Origin: a virus | DNA length: 45,957 bases | Direction: 5' to 3' (one strand) | Virus record (IMG/VR): IMGVR_UViG_3300013100_000004 | Location: 1 to 45,957 of that record | In this document: positions 23,386 to 32,158 of the stretch, in pieces | Layout: each line of letters opens with the position of its first letter | How positions within the stretch are numbered: position 1 is the first letter of the stretch | Position numbers and translations under genes: made by a program | The notes under the pieces: model-generated | Seen by the model: only the letters and a program-made list of their open reading frames with translations | The model's database searches: none | Told to the model about the DNA's origin: nothing

Positions 23386-26273
23386 TATTTCCCTGCCTTA
23401 GCTCGCTTGATCCACTCGCGATAGAAATTCGCGACCTCATCCGGAGTTGCCGGACGTTTATAAGCCTTAGCTAGACCCTGTCTAATCTTCGCGTCAAGGG
23501 CTGGCGGGGGAGTTGGTGCGCCGCCAAGCTCCACGCGCACCATGTCGTTGTATGTCGCAACGGCCGCCTCTTCACCTGGAGGCGAAGACGTTCCCCAAAT
23601 ATTGCGATAGACAGTACCCACGGCCGCGCGGTTTTCTGGAGCTATGTCGTCAATCTTTTCGGCGACATAGAATGAGCTGCGCTCTTCCGGCGTCAGCTCG
23701 AAAGCGCGCTTTGCCGGATCGCTCGACCAGCTTTTTTCAACGTGTCCCTCAATCATGAGGTCATCGACCATCTTTTGAATTTCAATGCCGGTCGGTTGCT
23801 TTTTGTTTTCCTCGATATGCGCGGCAATTTTTAGATCGAGCGCCTTGTTCAGAGCGCTCAACTTCTTTGCGTCATCTGGCGTCTTGGTCGGCTCCAGACC
23901 CATGATGTTTTGAGCTTCCGTCATGATCTGCGAGCGGTTGCGATCTGTGGCAAGAACGGCCGCGCTGGTATCGGGACGAATGACTTTCGCTTGCTTGTCG
24001 GCAAACGACCTTAGATCGCCACCAGAAAGTTTGTCAGCGAAGTCAATGAGCGAAACGTTCTTGAACTCATCTGGAGACATTTGCGCCAGACGGATATAAG
24101 TCTGAGGATCGCTTTCCGATGGTGCCGCGCCTTTGGCGAACTTGCCTTCAAGCGTCATGAGCTGAGAAACGCCCTCGCTCCCGATCTGCTCTAAAACGGT
24201 CGGATCGGTGTCGCGGACCTTGCCGCCATCCATGATGTTGCGAAGAACCTGTTTTTTCAGGCTATCAACTTGCTCTTTTGACGCGGCCTGTTGCGTCTTC
24301 AAGTCGCTAGTAATCTGGCGTTCCGCTTCCGCCAGCTTGTCCGGATTGTCGCGGTAAATCTCCCGGACATGCGAAAGCGCGCCTTCCAGCGTTGGCATGT
24401 TGCCGACCGTGAAAGGAGCAATTGTTTTCGTGTAAACGTCGGAAGCGTTAACCGTCTGCTGGTTCAACTCGACACGGCCGGAACCATCATCGCCAAAGGC
24501 GTCATTAATCCGACCCTGGATATAAGCCGGATCGTTGCGCGTCGTTTGCCCAGGCTTCACGCGGCTACCCTTGCGAGCTTCCGCCGTCTCGATATGCCAA
24601 GGCTCATGACCCATGGGGAACGTCAGGCCATACTTATCGGCGTTCGCGTGTACCCATTCGCGAACCTCTTGAGGAGCCGAGGCGAAACGAGCGCCATTCC
24701 ATCCAAGATCAGCCGCCTCGCCACCGTTGCCACGGTCTTCATGCTTGGAGTTTCCAGGCCGAGCAACCCACTTACCGGTTTTGTCAGACGCGTTCCAAAG
24801 CTCTTGCTGGCGCTCTTTCGTGCGCGCGCCCGACAGAATATCAAGGCCGGACTTAACGAAGTCAGGCGCATCATTCATCATTGCCGCCAAACGGTCCGAC
24901 ATATCTCCGGACATATTGTCGATGGCTTCCGGCCCGTGCTGCTTTTGCAAGCGCTGCTTTAGAAACGCCTTGCTGTCGCCATCGAAATATTTCTGCGTCG
25001 TGCCATTCGCGGCCGCCTGGATATCAGCCGAAGTATCGCCCTTGATGTCCACGCCACGATAAGCAGTCATGACCTTTTTTACATACGGAAGCGTCTCTTC
25101 CGGCTTTGGCAGCGCGTTATAGTCGCGGCCAGAGTTGAGGAATTTTATCGCGTTTTCAGGACCGGCATTGTAAGCCACAAGAGCGGCCTCAAGGTCTCCG
25201 TTAAATCGCTTGATCTGTGTTCCAAGGTATTTTGTGCCGATACGGATATTGTTGCGGATGCCGTCCGGCGTCTGCCAATAGGCCTCAAGTTGCTTATCAT
25301 CCATCTCCGCAATGTGCTGTAGACCTATCGACCTCGCCACCTCGCGAGCGGTCCCAGGCATAACCTGGGTAACGCCAGCCGCACCGGCAGACGAGACGGC
25401 CGCCGATGGATCAGCCTCGCCACCAGTCTCCGCATTGACCAGTGCGCGCATTACGTCGCCGCCTGGGCCTGCCCCAATTGCTTCATCAACCGTCGTTCTA
25501 ACATCGCGGATCGTGTCAATCTGCCCGATGATCTTTTGAGCCTGGGCGTGGTCGGTCCCGTTGATTTCGCCCTTGTGGCTTTCGTAATAGTCGAGCGCCT
25601 TGCCAGGATCGTCTTGCGCCATGCGCTGTATGACCTGCAAGTTGAGCGCCGAAACGGTTTCCCGTTCCATGTTATCCACGGCCTGTTGAGGCAAGCCGTC
25701 AACATTGGCGCGGACAAGCGTTCGGGCAAGGTCGAATTGCGTCTTGAGCGCGTCCGGGTTGTCATAGCTCTTTATGACGTCGTCTTGAATGCCAGACAGA
25801 GCGGCCGCTTTCGTCGTCGTGCGGACAGCCTGCCTTTGCTTGAATTCATGTTGCGTCACATTGTCGAGCGCGCTTTGCTCGTAAGCGCCCCATACCTTTT
25901 GAAAAGCTCTTTGCTCTTCCTCTGTCTGAAACTGCCCGCCGTAATTCTCGCCGAGCTTCTTGACCTCGTCTCCAACGGCCGTTGACAAGCCGTCTGCATT
26001 TGTGCCGGTCCGCTCCATATAGCCGCCAGGACCATAGAGCTTTGTCCGCATTTCCGACGCCGCTTTATTTGTGGCGTCAGTAACCCGCGCCGCTCTATCC
26101 TTGGCGGCCTCTTGCTCTTCAATCGCCAGCATCTTGCCGCCGGTCTGCTGGATCGCGCCGCCCACTTGCGTCAATGCACGGGCTTGCGCGCCGCCGAAGT
26201 CGTCAGCCGTGACCGATGGCATTCTTTGCGCCTGGGTGCGCTGCGTACCGCCTGGAGCGTAGGTCTCGACCAT
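23385..26273 (-). CDS. Internal virion protein with lytic transglycosylase and M15-type peptidase domains (962 aa)
   Basis: Residues about 272-395 form an SLT lytic transglycosylase: catalytic E282 in ALVNAETGG, then GVTQVMPGTAREVA and ALVAYNAGPENA. Residues 480-565 form an M15 (VanY/DD-peptidase-like) zinc peptidase: SGARTKERQQELW, H511 and AADLGW, then H556-E-P-W-H560. The protein would cut both glycan and peptide bonds during DNA entry. The N- and C-terminal parts are helical with no recognised domain. It replaces T7 gp15 or the gp16 N-terminus by position. TAATG overlaps lie at both ends. Confidence 0.9.
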   Translation of the reverse strand: MVETYAPGGTQRTQAQRMPSVTADDFGGAQARALTQVGGAIQQTGGKMLAIEEQEAAKDRAARVTDATNKAASEMRTKLYGPGGYMERTGTNADGLSTAVGDEVKKLGENYGGQFQTEEEQRAFQKVWGAYEQSALDNVTQHEFKQRQAVRTTTKAAALSGIQDDVIKSYDNPDALKTQFDLARTLVRANVDGLPQQAVDNMERETVSALNLQVIQRMAQDDPGKALDYYESHKGEINGTDHAQAQKIIGQIDTIRDVRTTVDEAIGAGPGGDVMRALVNAETGGEADPSAAVSSAGAAGVTQVMPGTAREVARSIGLQHIAEMDDKQLEAYWQTPDGIRNNIRIGTKYLGTQIKRFNGDLEAALVAYNAGPENAIKFLNSGRDYNALPKPEETLPYVKKVMTAYRGVDIKGDTSADIQAAANGTTQKYFDGDSKAFLKQRLQKQHGPEAIDNMSGDMSDRLAAMMNDAPDFVKSGLDILSGARTKERQQELWNASDKTGKWVARPGNSKHEDRGNGGEAADLGWNGARFASAPQEVREWVHANADKYGLTFPMGHEPWHIETAEARKGSRVKPGQTTRNDPAYIQGRINDAFGDDGSGRVELNQQTVNASDVYTKTIAPFTVGNMPTLEGALSHVREIYRDNPDKLAEAERQITSDLKTQQAASKEQVDSLKKQVLRNIMDGGKVRDTDPTVLEQIGSEGVSQLMTLEGKFAKGAAPSESDPQTYIRLAQMSPDEFKNVSLIDFADKLSGGDLRSFADKQAKVIRPDTSAAVLATDRNRSQIMTEAQNIMGLEPTKTPDDAKKLSALNKALDLKIAAHIEENKKQPTGIEIQKMVDDLMIEGHVEKSWSSDPAKRAFELTPEERSSFYVAEKIDDIAPENRAAVGTVYRNIWGTSSPPGEEAAVATYNDMVRVELGGAPTPPPALDAKIRQGLAKAYKRPATPDEVANFYREWIKRAKAGK

Positions 26274-26764
26274 TATCTTGTCTTTCCTCTATTCTTGTAC
26301 CACTTGTCTGCCAGCGTGCCGACGCCGGATATGGCCGTTCCGAACGCGCCTATTGTCGCCGCGCTTCTTGCGCTCTTTGCCCGCATACCGGCCATGTCAG
26401 CATTGGCGCGGAAACCGGCGGCCTCGCGATCTGCATTATTCTGGATGATAGACGCGTCCAGCTCGCCAAGCGTTGCCGTGTCGGCCATGATGGCAAGAGG
26501 AGAGCCGGAGCCAATGTCCACGTTGGAAGCTGCCAGAACGGCTTGTTGCCGCCCCATGAGCGCCGCAGTCTTGCGCCGCTGCGCATCCTTCTCTTGCGAC
26601 CCACGTTCAAGAGCATCCTCCGCCAAAATGACGTTCTGCTTTTGCGTGTATTCGGCCGCAGCCGCTTCCGCCTTGCCTTGCTGGATTTGCCCCGCCACGC
26701 CGACGCCGGTTCCAATAACCGACGCAATCGCCCCCAGGCTGATAGGATCGAAGCCGATGCACAT
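26273..26764 (-). CDS. Internal virion protein, T7 gp14-like (163 aa)
   Basis: The start MCIGFDPISLGAIASVIGTG followed by an Ala/Gln-rich coiled helix (QQGKAEAAAAEYTQKQ and on) and a late Gly/Ala hydrophobic stretch is typical of the gp14-type ejection protein. In T7 this protein forms the outer-membrane part of the ejection channel. It is followed by the two large ejection proteins, as in T7-like phages. Its stop overlaps the start of the next gene (TAATG). Confidence 0.82.
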   Translation of the reverse strand: MCIGFDPISLGAIASVIGTGVGVAGQIQQGKAEAAAAEYTQKQNVILAEDALERGSQEKDAQRRKTAALMGRQQAVLAASNVDIGSGSPLAIMADTATLGELDASIIQNNADREAAGFRANADMAGMRAKSARSAATIGAFGTAISGVGTLADKWYKNRGKTR

Positions 26765-26766
26765 GG

Positions 26767-27225
26767 TTAAAGCCCCTTGCCAAATCTAACGAACATCGCA
26801 CCAAAGCAACCGTATGGCGCTGGCTCATCCATATCAAAGCCCATCCATTTCAGCCAGCGAAGAGTTTTCGTGTTTTCCGCCAAGGCGTAGTTCTCCAGGA
26901 CAGGAAACGCCCGCGTCACGCCGTCGTAGAAGACGCGGGATTGCTTGGCGTATTTCGTCATGTGATTGTCTGCCTCATCCGTGCCGAGCGCCCAAGGCAT
27001 ACCCACGTCGGAAAGCGTGGTCTTCCTGCACACGCCAAAGGCAAGCGCGGGCTTGTCATCAACTACCGCCGTCCATGAGATGACAGACACGGCGGCCGTC
27101 GTCTTCAAAGCACGAAGAGGAGACAAAGCGGCTAGATAGTAGATTTCTCTACGGTCGGAAGCGCGCATGTTTGCCGCGATATATTCGCCATCCTCCGGCC
27201 GATATCTTCTAATCTCAACCGCCAT
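26767..27225 (-). CDS. T7 gp13-like internal protein with GNAT-like fold (152 aa)
   Basis: The sequence (MAVEIRRYRPEDGEYIAANM at the start, YALAENTKTLRWLKWMGFD near the end) matches the phage Gp13 group, which has an acetyltransferase-like fold. In T7 gp13 is needed for proper virion assembly but is not a proven enzyme. The position between the tail nozzle and the gp14-like gene is exactly that of gene 13. It overlaps the nozzle gene by 11 bases. Confidence 0.8.
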   Translation of the reverse strand: MAVEIRRYRPEDGEYIAANMRASDRREIYYLAALSPLRALKTTAAVSVISWTAVVDDKPALAFGVCRKTTLSDVGMPWALGTDEADNHMTKYAKQSRVFYDGVTRAFPVLENYALAENTKTLRWLKWMGFDMDEPAPYGCFGAMFVRFGKGL

Positions 27226-30028
27226 AGACGTATTCCACTGTCAGGCCCAAGACCGTCATGGGCAATGGGTAGTCCTGAATGAAGTGCATGGGGATGTCTT
27301 GCGCCCAATTGCCCCAATTCTCCACCTCATGAATACCGCTCATCAATTTCGGAGGGGAGTAATAGCCCTCATCATCGCGCGGCATAAGCTCGTAGGCAGT
27401 CTCCTCATTCTGCCCCACTTTGACGCCACGGCATTGCTCAAACCGTGCGTAGATCGGCCCTGTTGCTTTCATCACGCCGTTGTCGTCGGCCTGGGTGTTG
27501 ACGAGGTCAAGCGTCTCGATAAGAGAGCGATAGGCAAGGCCTACATGAATGCGGGCATACTTTCGATCAAAGTCAGGGATAGAGCCGCCAGTGACGACAA
27601 TTGGATTGTCTTGCGGGTTGTCGATATTGAAGCCATCAGCAAGAACGACAACCTCTCTTCCTTCCAAATGATCAAGGCCAGACACGGATTGAATGCAGCG
27701 CCGAACAACGCCCGGCGAGTAGTAGAGGCCGACAAAGTCAGAGCTGTCTAGCGGATCGCCTACCTCCCAATCCTGATCAATGGTTTTGTGCCAGAGCTTG
27801 AATGTGTTGGCGGTCAAGACCGTAATCGTATAGCGGCCATCGATCGAACCTTGAGACTTTTCGTCCAGGTCTTCAAACGAGGTATTGCGAATGTCCACTT
27901 CATCACCAGTAGCCCACCCATGAGCCGGAACCGTGACGACGGTTTCAGCCCCAGGAGTGACGGCCGTTATGGCAAAAGGCTGGTCATACGTTAGAGCGCT
28001 GTCCATGAAGAGCGCGCTTTCCACCTCGATAAAGTCTCTGTCTTCCATGAATTCGATATACTTCTTCCAGATGCCGCCAACGCGGCGCTCCACTACGAAG
28101 TAAGCAACATCACGGCCGTTTTCAGGGACAACGGCCACGTCCAAGAAGTGACCTTTTGTCGAATGCTGGCACCATCCCCACACGTCATGCTCTTTGAGAT
28201 AGGTAAGCGACAGCAAGGAGCCGTCATCCATGACGCACCAAATGACGCCGTAGGGCTTTGCCGCATATGCCCAAGCTTTCACTTTCCGACTAGTAAACAA
28301 GTCCCTCACTAGGAGTGATTTATCAGTCGCAACATAGCCGTCCACTTCAAGGCTGTATTCCATGTCGTAAACAATTTTTGATGTGGTATCCATAAACAGA
28401 ATGTTTTTGCCAATCAGCATTGGGCGAAGCTCTTTCGAGCTTCCGTATCGGCTTTGCGGTTCGGGCAACTGGTTGTCAGGCGTAATAACGTTTCCATCGC
28501 GACCGGTAACCTTCCATTCCCCGGATCGGGTAAAAACTATCAATCCATTTTTGACGGAAAGGATATGGTTGATATCCTGTTTTCTTTCTGCCGCAAGAGT
28601 GAACTCAACACTATCGCTCTCGCGAGATGGCGTGGACCTACTCATGTTTCTATAATTGCCGGACTGCGTCTCATAGATCGTTTGCGGCTTGTTTTTCGTT
28701 GCAGAGAAAACGCGACGTCCCTGGGAAAAACTGACTACACCTGGATAATTTCCATCGCCAACGAATGGATTGTATCCATCTTGCGGCGTCTCTGTGAAGT
28801 CAGGTGCAATGTTGTCATCCTTAAACGTCCGCTCAGATGTGCGGCCTATAGAGCCATATATTCCATTGCGCTCGCGATAGATCACAAATTCCGTCACAGG
28901 TCCATCGTCAACAGTGTCATAAACATAAGCCCTCATGGCAAGATAATTGTCGACGGCGCTGGTATAATTTCCGGTTCCGCCATCGCCGTTGACGGCAAAT
29001 CTTGCTTTATTTAGGAAGCGGTTGCCAACGTCGTAAAAGTCCATTTTTTCAGCAGTGTACGCGGCGACATAGAATTCACCTGTCGCCGGAATAGCATATT
29101 CAACATCAAGCTCCGCGTCAGCCCACCCGCCCCCAGGATGGTTAAAAGCTTGGTTTGCCATAATAGTGAAGCTGTTCCCGCCGTCGCTTCTCATAATCTT
29201 GACGACGAATGATCGCGGCGTTGCCGAGTGAACTCCGATCCTTTTTACCTTCAACAAATTGGGCAGCTTGAAATCGGGGCATATTGTAGTGATGCCGCCA
29301 TAGGTAAGAACGCGCGTCGTCGGAGACGGCGAAGAAGACACGGCGGCCCCTTTGTAGCCCCAAGTTATAGTATTGTAATTTTTGTCATACCCCATAACAT
29401 TGCCGCCAGCGATTGCCGCCTCAGAAGGAAGGCTTTCTTCTCCGTCTTCCGAGATAGCGGCAACTTTGTATTTATAGGCTATCGGAAGCTTGTCTTCACC
29501 ATAGCCCCCGTATCCCGTTGTCGCCGTTGCCGTTATGCCACTAGGAGGAACAACCTTTGTGACGAACGAAACATCGCTAACCCGCCAGTCAGTCGCGGCA
29601 TATCGCGCCAGCTCGCGGACCGGATAATCGGGGTGAACTATGGTCGCTATGTCGTTGGATTGCTCCATATACAATTCATCAATTTTTTCGTGAGGATATG
29701 GCGTTACCACTTCATAAGGAACGCCGCCGCCAGCATCGACATATGCTCCGTGGAATACAGGCCGCACGTTCAAGTCACCCCACACCAGAAGAAACGCGTC
29801 ATCCCCGGCCGCCTCGAATGTCGTGAGCTTCACGTTCTTGCTGCTATCCTTGACCTTGTCAACGAAACGCAATCCTGCCCGGTTAGCCGCTCCGCCGGTC
29901 GCGTATATAAGAACGTTCTCCGCCCGCTTGAGAGACACAGGGACGCGCGCCAAGTCCTTGCGGCCGTAGAGCGCGCGAGAAACGATGCCGCCGTTGAATG
30001 AGGTCTGTGTGGTCCTGGTGTCGCTCAT
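27215..30028 (-). CDS. Tail tubular protein B / nozzle, T7 gp12-like (937 aa)
   Basis: The start QTSFNGGIVSRALYGRKDLARVP and the ENVLIYATGGAANRAGLRFV segment are hallmarks of the phage nozzle family. The remainder is beta-propeller-like with repeated W/Y-rich strands and GV..FSQGRRVFSATKN near the middle. It forms the distal tail tube, to which fibres attach. Longer than T7 gp12 (about 790), as in many podoviruses. The start overlaps the adaptor gene stop by ATGA. Confidence 0.93.
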   Translation of the reverse strand: MSDTRTTQTSFNGGIVSRALYGRKDLARVPVSLKRAENVLIYATGGAANRAGLRFVDKVKDSSKNVKLTTFEAAGDDAFLLVWGDLNVRPVFHGAYVDAGGGVPYEVVTPYPHEKIDELYMEQSNDIATIVHPDYPVRELARYAATDWRVSDVSFVTKVVPPSGITATATTGYGGYGEDKLPIAYKYKVAAISEDGEESLPSEAAIAGGNVMGYDKNYNTITWGYKGAAVSSSPSPTTRVLTYGGITTICPDFKLPNLLKVKRIGVHSATPRSFVVKIMRSDGGNSFTIMANQAFNHPGGGWADAELDVEYAIPATGEFYVAAYTAEKMDFYDVGNRFLNKARFAVNGDGGTGNYTSAVDNYLAMRAYVYDTVDDGPVTEFVIYRERNGIYGSIGRTSERTFKDDNIAPDFTETPQDGYNPFVGDGNYPGVVSFSQGRRVFSATKNKPQTIYETQSGNYRNMSRSTPSRESDSVEFTLAAERKQDINHILSVKNGLIVFTRSGEWKVTGRDGNVITPDNQLPEPQSRYGSSKELRPMLIGKNILFMDTTSKIVYDMEYSLEVDGYVATDKSLLVRDLFTSRKVKAWAYAAKPYGVIWCVMDDGSLLSLTYLKEHDVWGWCQHSTKGHFLDVAVVPENGRDVAYFVVERRVGGIWKKYIEFMEDRDFIEVESALFMDSALTYDQPFAITAVTPGAETVVTVPAHGWATGDEVDIRNTSFEDLDEKSQGSIDGRYTITVLTANTFKLWHKTIDQDWEVGDPLDSSDFVGLYYSPGVVRRCIQSVSGLDHLEGREVVVLADGFNIDNPQDNPIVVTGGSIPDFDRKYARIHVGLAYRSLIETLDLVNTQADDNGVMKATGPIYARFEQCRGVKVGQNEETAYELMPRDDEGYYSPPKLMSGIHEVENWGNWAQDIPMHFIQDYPLPMTVLGLTVEYVYGG

Positions 30029-30618
30029 CTTGCGTCCTGATATCCTGCGGTCTGGTCTGTGTCTGACACCTCTTCGTTCTCGTCATTGGCAGTTGCCAAA
30101 GAGTTTGAGGTGAGCCACATCTTCCAGGCTTCTTGCTGGAGCTTCAAGTTCTTTGTGACCGGCATCGCGATTTTAGAGGCCAGCAACCAAGCCATGGCCT
30201 GGATGAAATCGAAATCAAACGTGGTCGGGTCAATCTTGTCACGGGTATAGATGAATGTGGGTTTCTCCAAACTGCAATGAATGATCTTACCGCTCGCGTC
30301 CGGACGGTCTGTCACTTCGAACGGGATAGGCCGAGCGCCTGGAGCGCGCTGTATTTCGAATACACGCAGAGCATCAGATGGATAGGCGAACACATACGAG
30401 AATGGAGACTTGGCAACGATATCGATCCGAGTTCCTATCCGATACATGGAGGCAAAATTCCAAAGGTTTCCGGACAAAGCCTCAAGCCGCGCCTCATCAT
30501 ATCGAAGCTTGCAAGCGCGCTGCGCCGGTTGCGGGCCATCAAGGGATTGAATGGCTGGCGATCCAAGGTTTGCGAGCGCCATGTTGCAAATGTCAATCTT
30601 CGATATCTGCACGGCCAT
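30025..30618 (-). CDS. Tail tubular protein A / adaptor, T7 gp11-like (197 aa)
   Basis: The start ISKIDICNMALANLGSPAIQ and the CKLRYDEARLEALSGNLWNFA segment are characteristic of the gp11-type adaptor that joins portal to nozzle. Length is normal for the family. TAATG overlap with the capsid staple gene upstream and ATGA overlap with the nozzle gene downstream. Confidence 0.92.
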   Translation of the reverse strand: MAVQISKIDICNMALANLGSPAIQSLDGPQPAQRACKLRYDEARLEALSGNLWNFASMYRIGTRIDIVAKSPFSYVFAYPSDALRVFEIQRAPGARPIPFEVTDRPDASGKIIHCSLEKPTFIYTRDKIDPTTFDFDFIQAMAWLLASKIAMPVTKNLKLQQEAWKMWLTSNSLATANDENEEVSDTDQTAGYQDAR

Positions 30619-30947
30619 TACTCCCCGTAAAGCGTGGTCGAGACGTCCGCTTTTTCATCGCCCTGGGTGATAGCCATCTTGCGGAGCTGGATAGACATAG
30701 AGCGGCGCGTCTTGCCGTTGACGGTGTTTATGCGATCCTCTGTAATGACCGCTTCCGCCATGAGCATGACAGGTTCGCCAGTGTCAAAATCCTTGTCGGT
30801 CAGGCCTAGCTTGCTCATTGTGTCGTCGTCAAGATTGACGGTCAGCCCATAAGGGTAATCGTCCATCTCGTCTATGCTCTCGCCTTTCCACCGATCGCTT
30901 TCCGCTTTCTTGTCTGCTTTGGTGCGCTTTACGTCAATAAGGTCCAT
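30618..30947 (-). CDS. Capsid staple-type protein (109 aa)
   Basis: MDLIDVKRTKADKKAE at the start, then DYPYGLTVNLDDDTMSKLGL and MLMAEAVITEDRI...SIQLRKM, follow the pattern annotated in several phages as capsid staple protein, which bridges capsomers on the outside of the shell. I recall this family by pattern. The ATG at 30947 has GGAGAACCACA upstream; the longer frame to 30980 lacks a good site. A terminator hairpin lies just upstream, separating it from the 190-residue gene. Confidence 0.78.
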   Translation of the reverse strand: MDLIDVKRTKADKKAESDRWKGESIDEMDDYPYGLTVNLDDDTMSKLGLTDKDFDTGEPVMLMAEAVITEDRINTVNGKTRRSMSIQLRKMAITQGDEKADVSTTLYGE

Positions 30948-30963
30948 TGTGGTTCTCCTGATA

Positions 30964-31006
30964 CAAATAAGCCCGCCCACTGCTTTTCATCGCGAAGTGA
31001 GCGGGC
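30964..31006 (-). terminator. Intra-operon terminator upstream of the staple gene
   Basis: Imperfect 11-bp stem GCCCGCCCACT (30971-30981) with AGTGAGCGGGC (30996-31006) and a 14-base loop. On the minus strand it is followed by TTATTTG. It should reduce transcription from the capsid genes into the tail genes. Confidence 0.8.
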
Positions 31007-31031
31007 CTTTCCCCTGGGAGGAGGTGACGGC

Positions 31032-31604
31032 TTATAGTGACGCGGACGCCGGATCAACGTTCGCGTCAAGGTCATCGCCATCGGCCGAGGCCGCGCGGTC
31101 ATCCGCGTATGCGGCTCGCTCTTCCTCATCGGCGATTTCCATCCAGCTCCCAAGACGGCCGGTGTAGTAGAAGCTTTCACCCGGCTCGCGAAGCTTCGAG
31201 CCGAAATAGCCCGTTTCCGTCGCAGTGACCAGAATGTTTTCCACATACTTGCCCGGCTGCTTTTCAGCATTGGGCTTTGCGCCGACGCCGGAAGCGGCGC
31301 GGATAGCGTCGGTATCGGTCGCGGTCTTGGCCTTTGTCGGAGCCAACTTGCCGGGAGCCTTGGCGGCCTTGGCTGCATTGTTGGTCTTGTTCGCCTCTGG
31401 CGTGGCCTTCACGGCAACAGAGCTTTTCGGCCGTTCGCGACGCAAGTCCGGAAGCGCGTCGTCAAGCTGTTCCTGAGTGACGGCCGTGGACTTGGCGAGC
31501 TGCTGAATGCGCTTGAGAGATGGGCGGCCGTCTTCCTGCCAGTCATCGTCACGCGCATGGTCAAGGCCTTTCGCCGCCGCTTTGATTGCTTCTTTCAAGC
31601 TCAT
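31032..31604 (-). CDS. Hypothetical head-region protein (190 aa)
   Basis: The N-terminal 60 residues are helical (MSLKEAIKAAAKGLDHARDD onward). Next comes an Ala/Lys-rich linker (70-125), then a short beta domain with ILVTATETGYFGSKLREPGE (about 130-150) and an acidic tail. The TGYFG..LREPGE strand is common in small phage proteins next to capsid genes. A function such as head completion is possible but not shown. It follows the Bbp16-type gene and precedes a terminator. Confidence 0.72.
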   Translation of the reverse strand: MSLKEAIKAAAKGLDHARDDDWQEDGRPSLKRIQQLAKSTAVTQEQLDDALPDLRRERPKSSVAVKATPEANKTNNAAKAAKAPGKLAPTKAKTATDTDAIRAASGVGAKPNAEKQPGKYVENILVTATETGYFGSKLREPGESFYYTGRLGSWMEIADEEERAAYADDRAASADGDDLDANVDPASASL

Positions 31605-31634
31605 CCTTTTGAACTCCTGTTATGCCAGCGTCAA

Positions 31635-32099
31635 TTAGACGGTTAGCGGGTTGGTTTGGACTTCGGCGACAACGCCCGCCATGATAGCGCCAGCCGTGAA
31701 CGGGCCAGTTGCGACGGTGTAGACGAGGCGGAAATAACGTTCCGTCACACCGCGACCATTGCGGCCCTTCGGCAGATAGTTGACCAAGCCGAGGTTTTCC
31801 CCCGCCTTTAGATCGGCGAGCGCGATAGCGCCCGAATTCCAGACGACGGACGGCGAAGAAAACGCCTCATTGTCATCGGTCTGCATCTCAATGGTGAGCG
31901 TTGCAGCGCCAGCGGCGGCAAAGTCCTGGGTGCACTGGATCAGGAACGGAACCATTGGGCCAATGCCCAGGTTGCGCTTGAGCGGTGCGTTCGCTCCGAA
32001 AACCTTGCCAGTCGGCAGGAGGTCGATAACGTTGGTCGAAGGACCAGTTACCGTAATGGCCTGCTTGTTGGAAAGGAGGAGGGTTTTATCAAAAATCAT
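31635..32099 (-). CDS. Bbp16-type capsid cement protein (154 aa)
   Basis: The start MIFDKTLLLSNKQAITVTG followed by STNVIDLLPTG and the beta-rich remainder match the Bbp16 capsid-stabilising family of BPP-1-type podoviruses. It would bind outside the shell at the three-fold positions. It lies directly after the major capsid gene, past a small hairpin. Ribosome site AAGGA nine bases before ATG. Confidence 0.85.
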   Translation of the reverse strand: MIFDKTLLLSNKQAITVTGPSTNVIDLLPTGKVFGANAPLKRNLGIGPMVPFLIQCTQDFAAAGAATLTIEMQTDDNEAFSSPSVVWNSGAIALADLKAGENLGLVNYLPKGRNGRGVTERYFRLVYTVATGPFTAGAIMAGVVAEVQTNPLTV

Positions 32100-32134
32100 T
32101 TCGATGATCCTTCAAGAAGAGCGGGAAGCGAAGA

Positions 32135-32153
32135 AGCCGCAGCGAATGCGGCT
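32135..32153 (-). terminator. Small hairpin after the major capsid gene, possible attenuator
   Basis: Perfect 7-bp stem AGCCGCA / TGCGGCT with a 5-base loop. On the minus strand it is followed by TCTTCGCTTCCC, which is only mildly T-rich. It may act as a partial terminator or as an mRNA-stability hairpin protecting capsid mRNA. Confidence 0.45.
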
Positions 32154-32158
32154 CCAGC

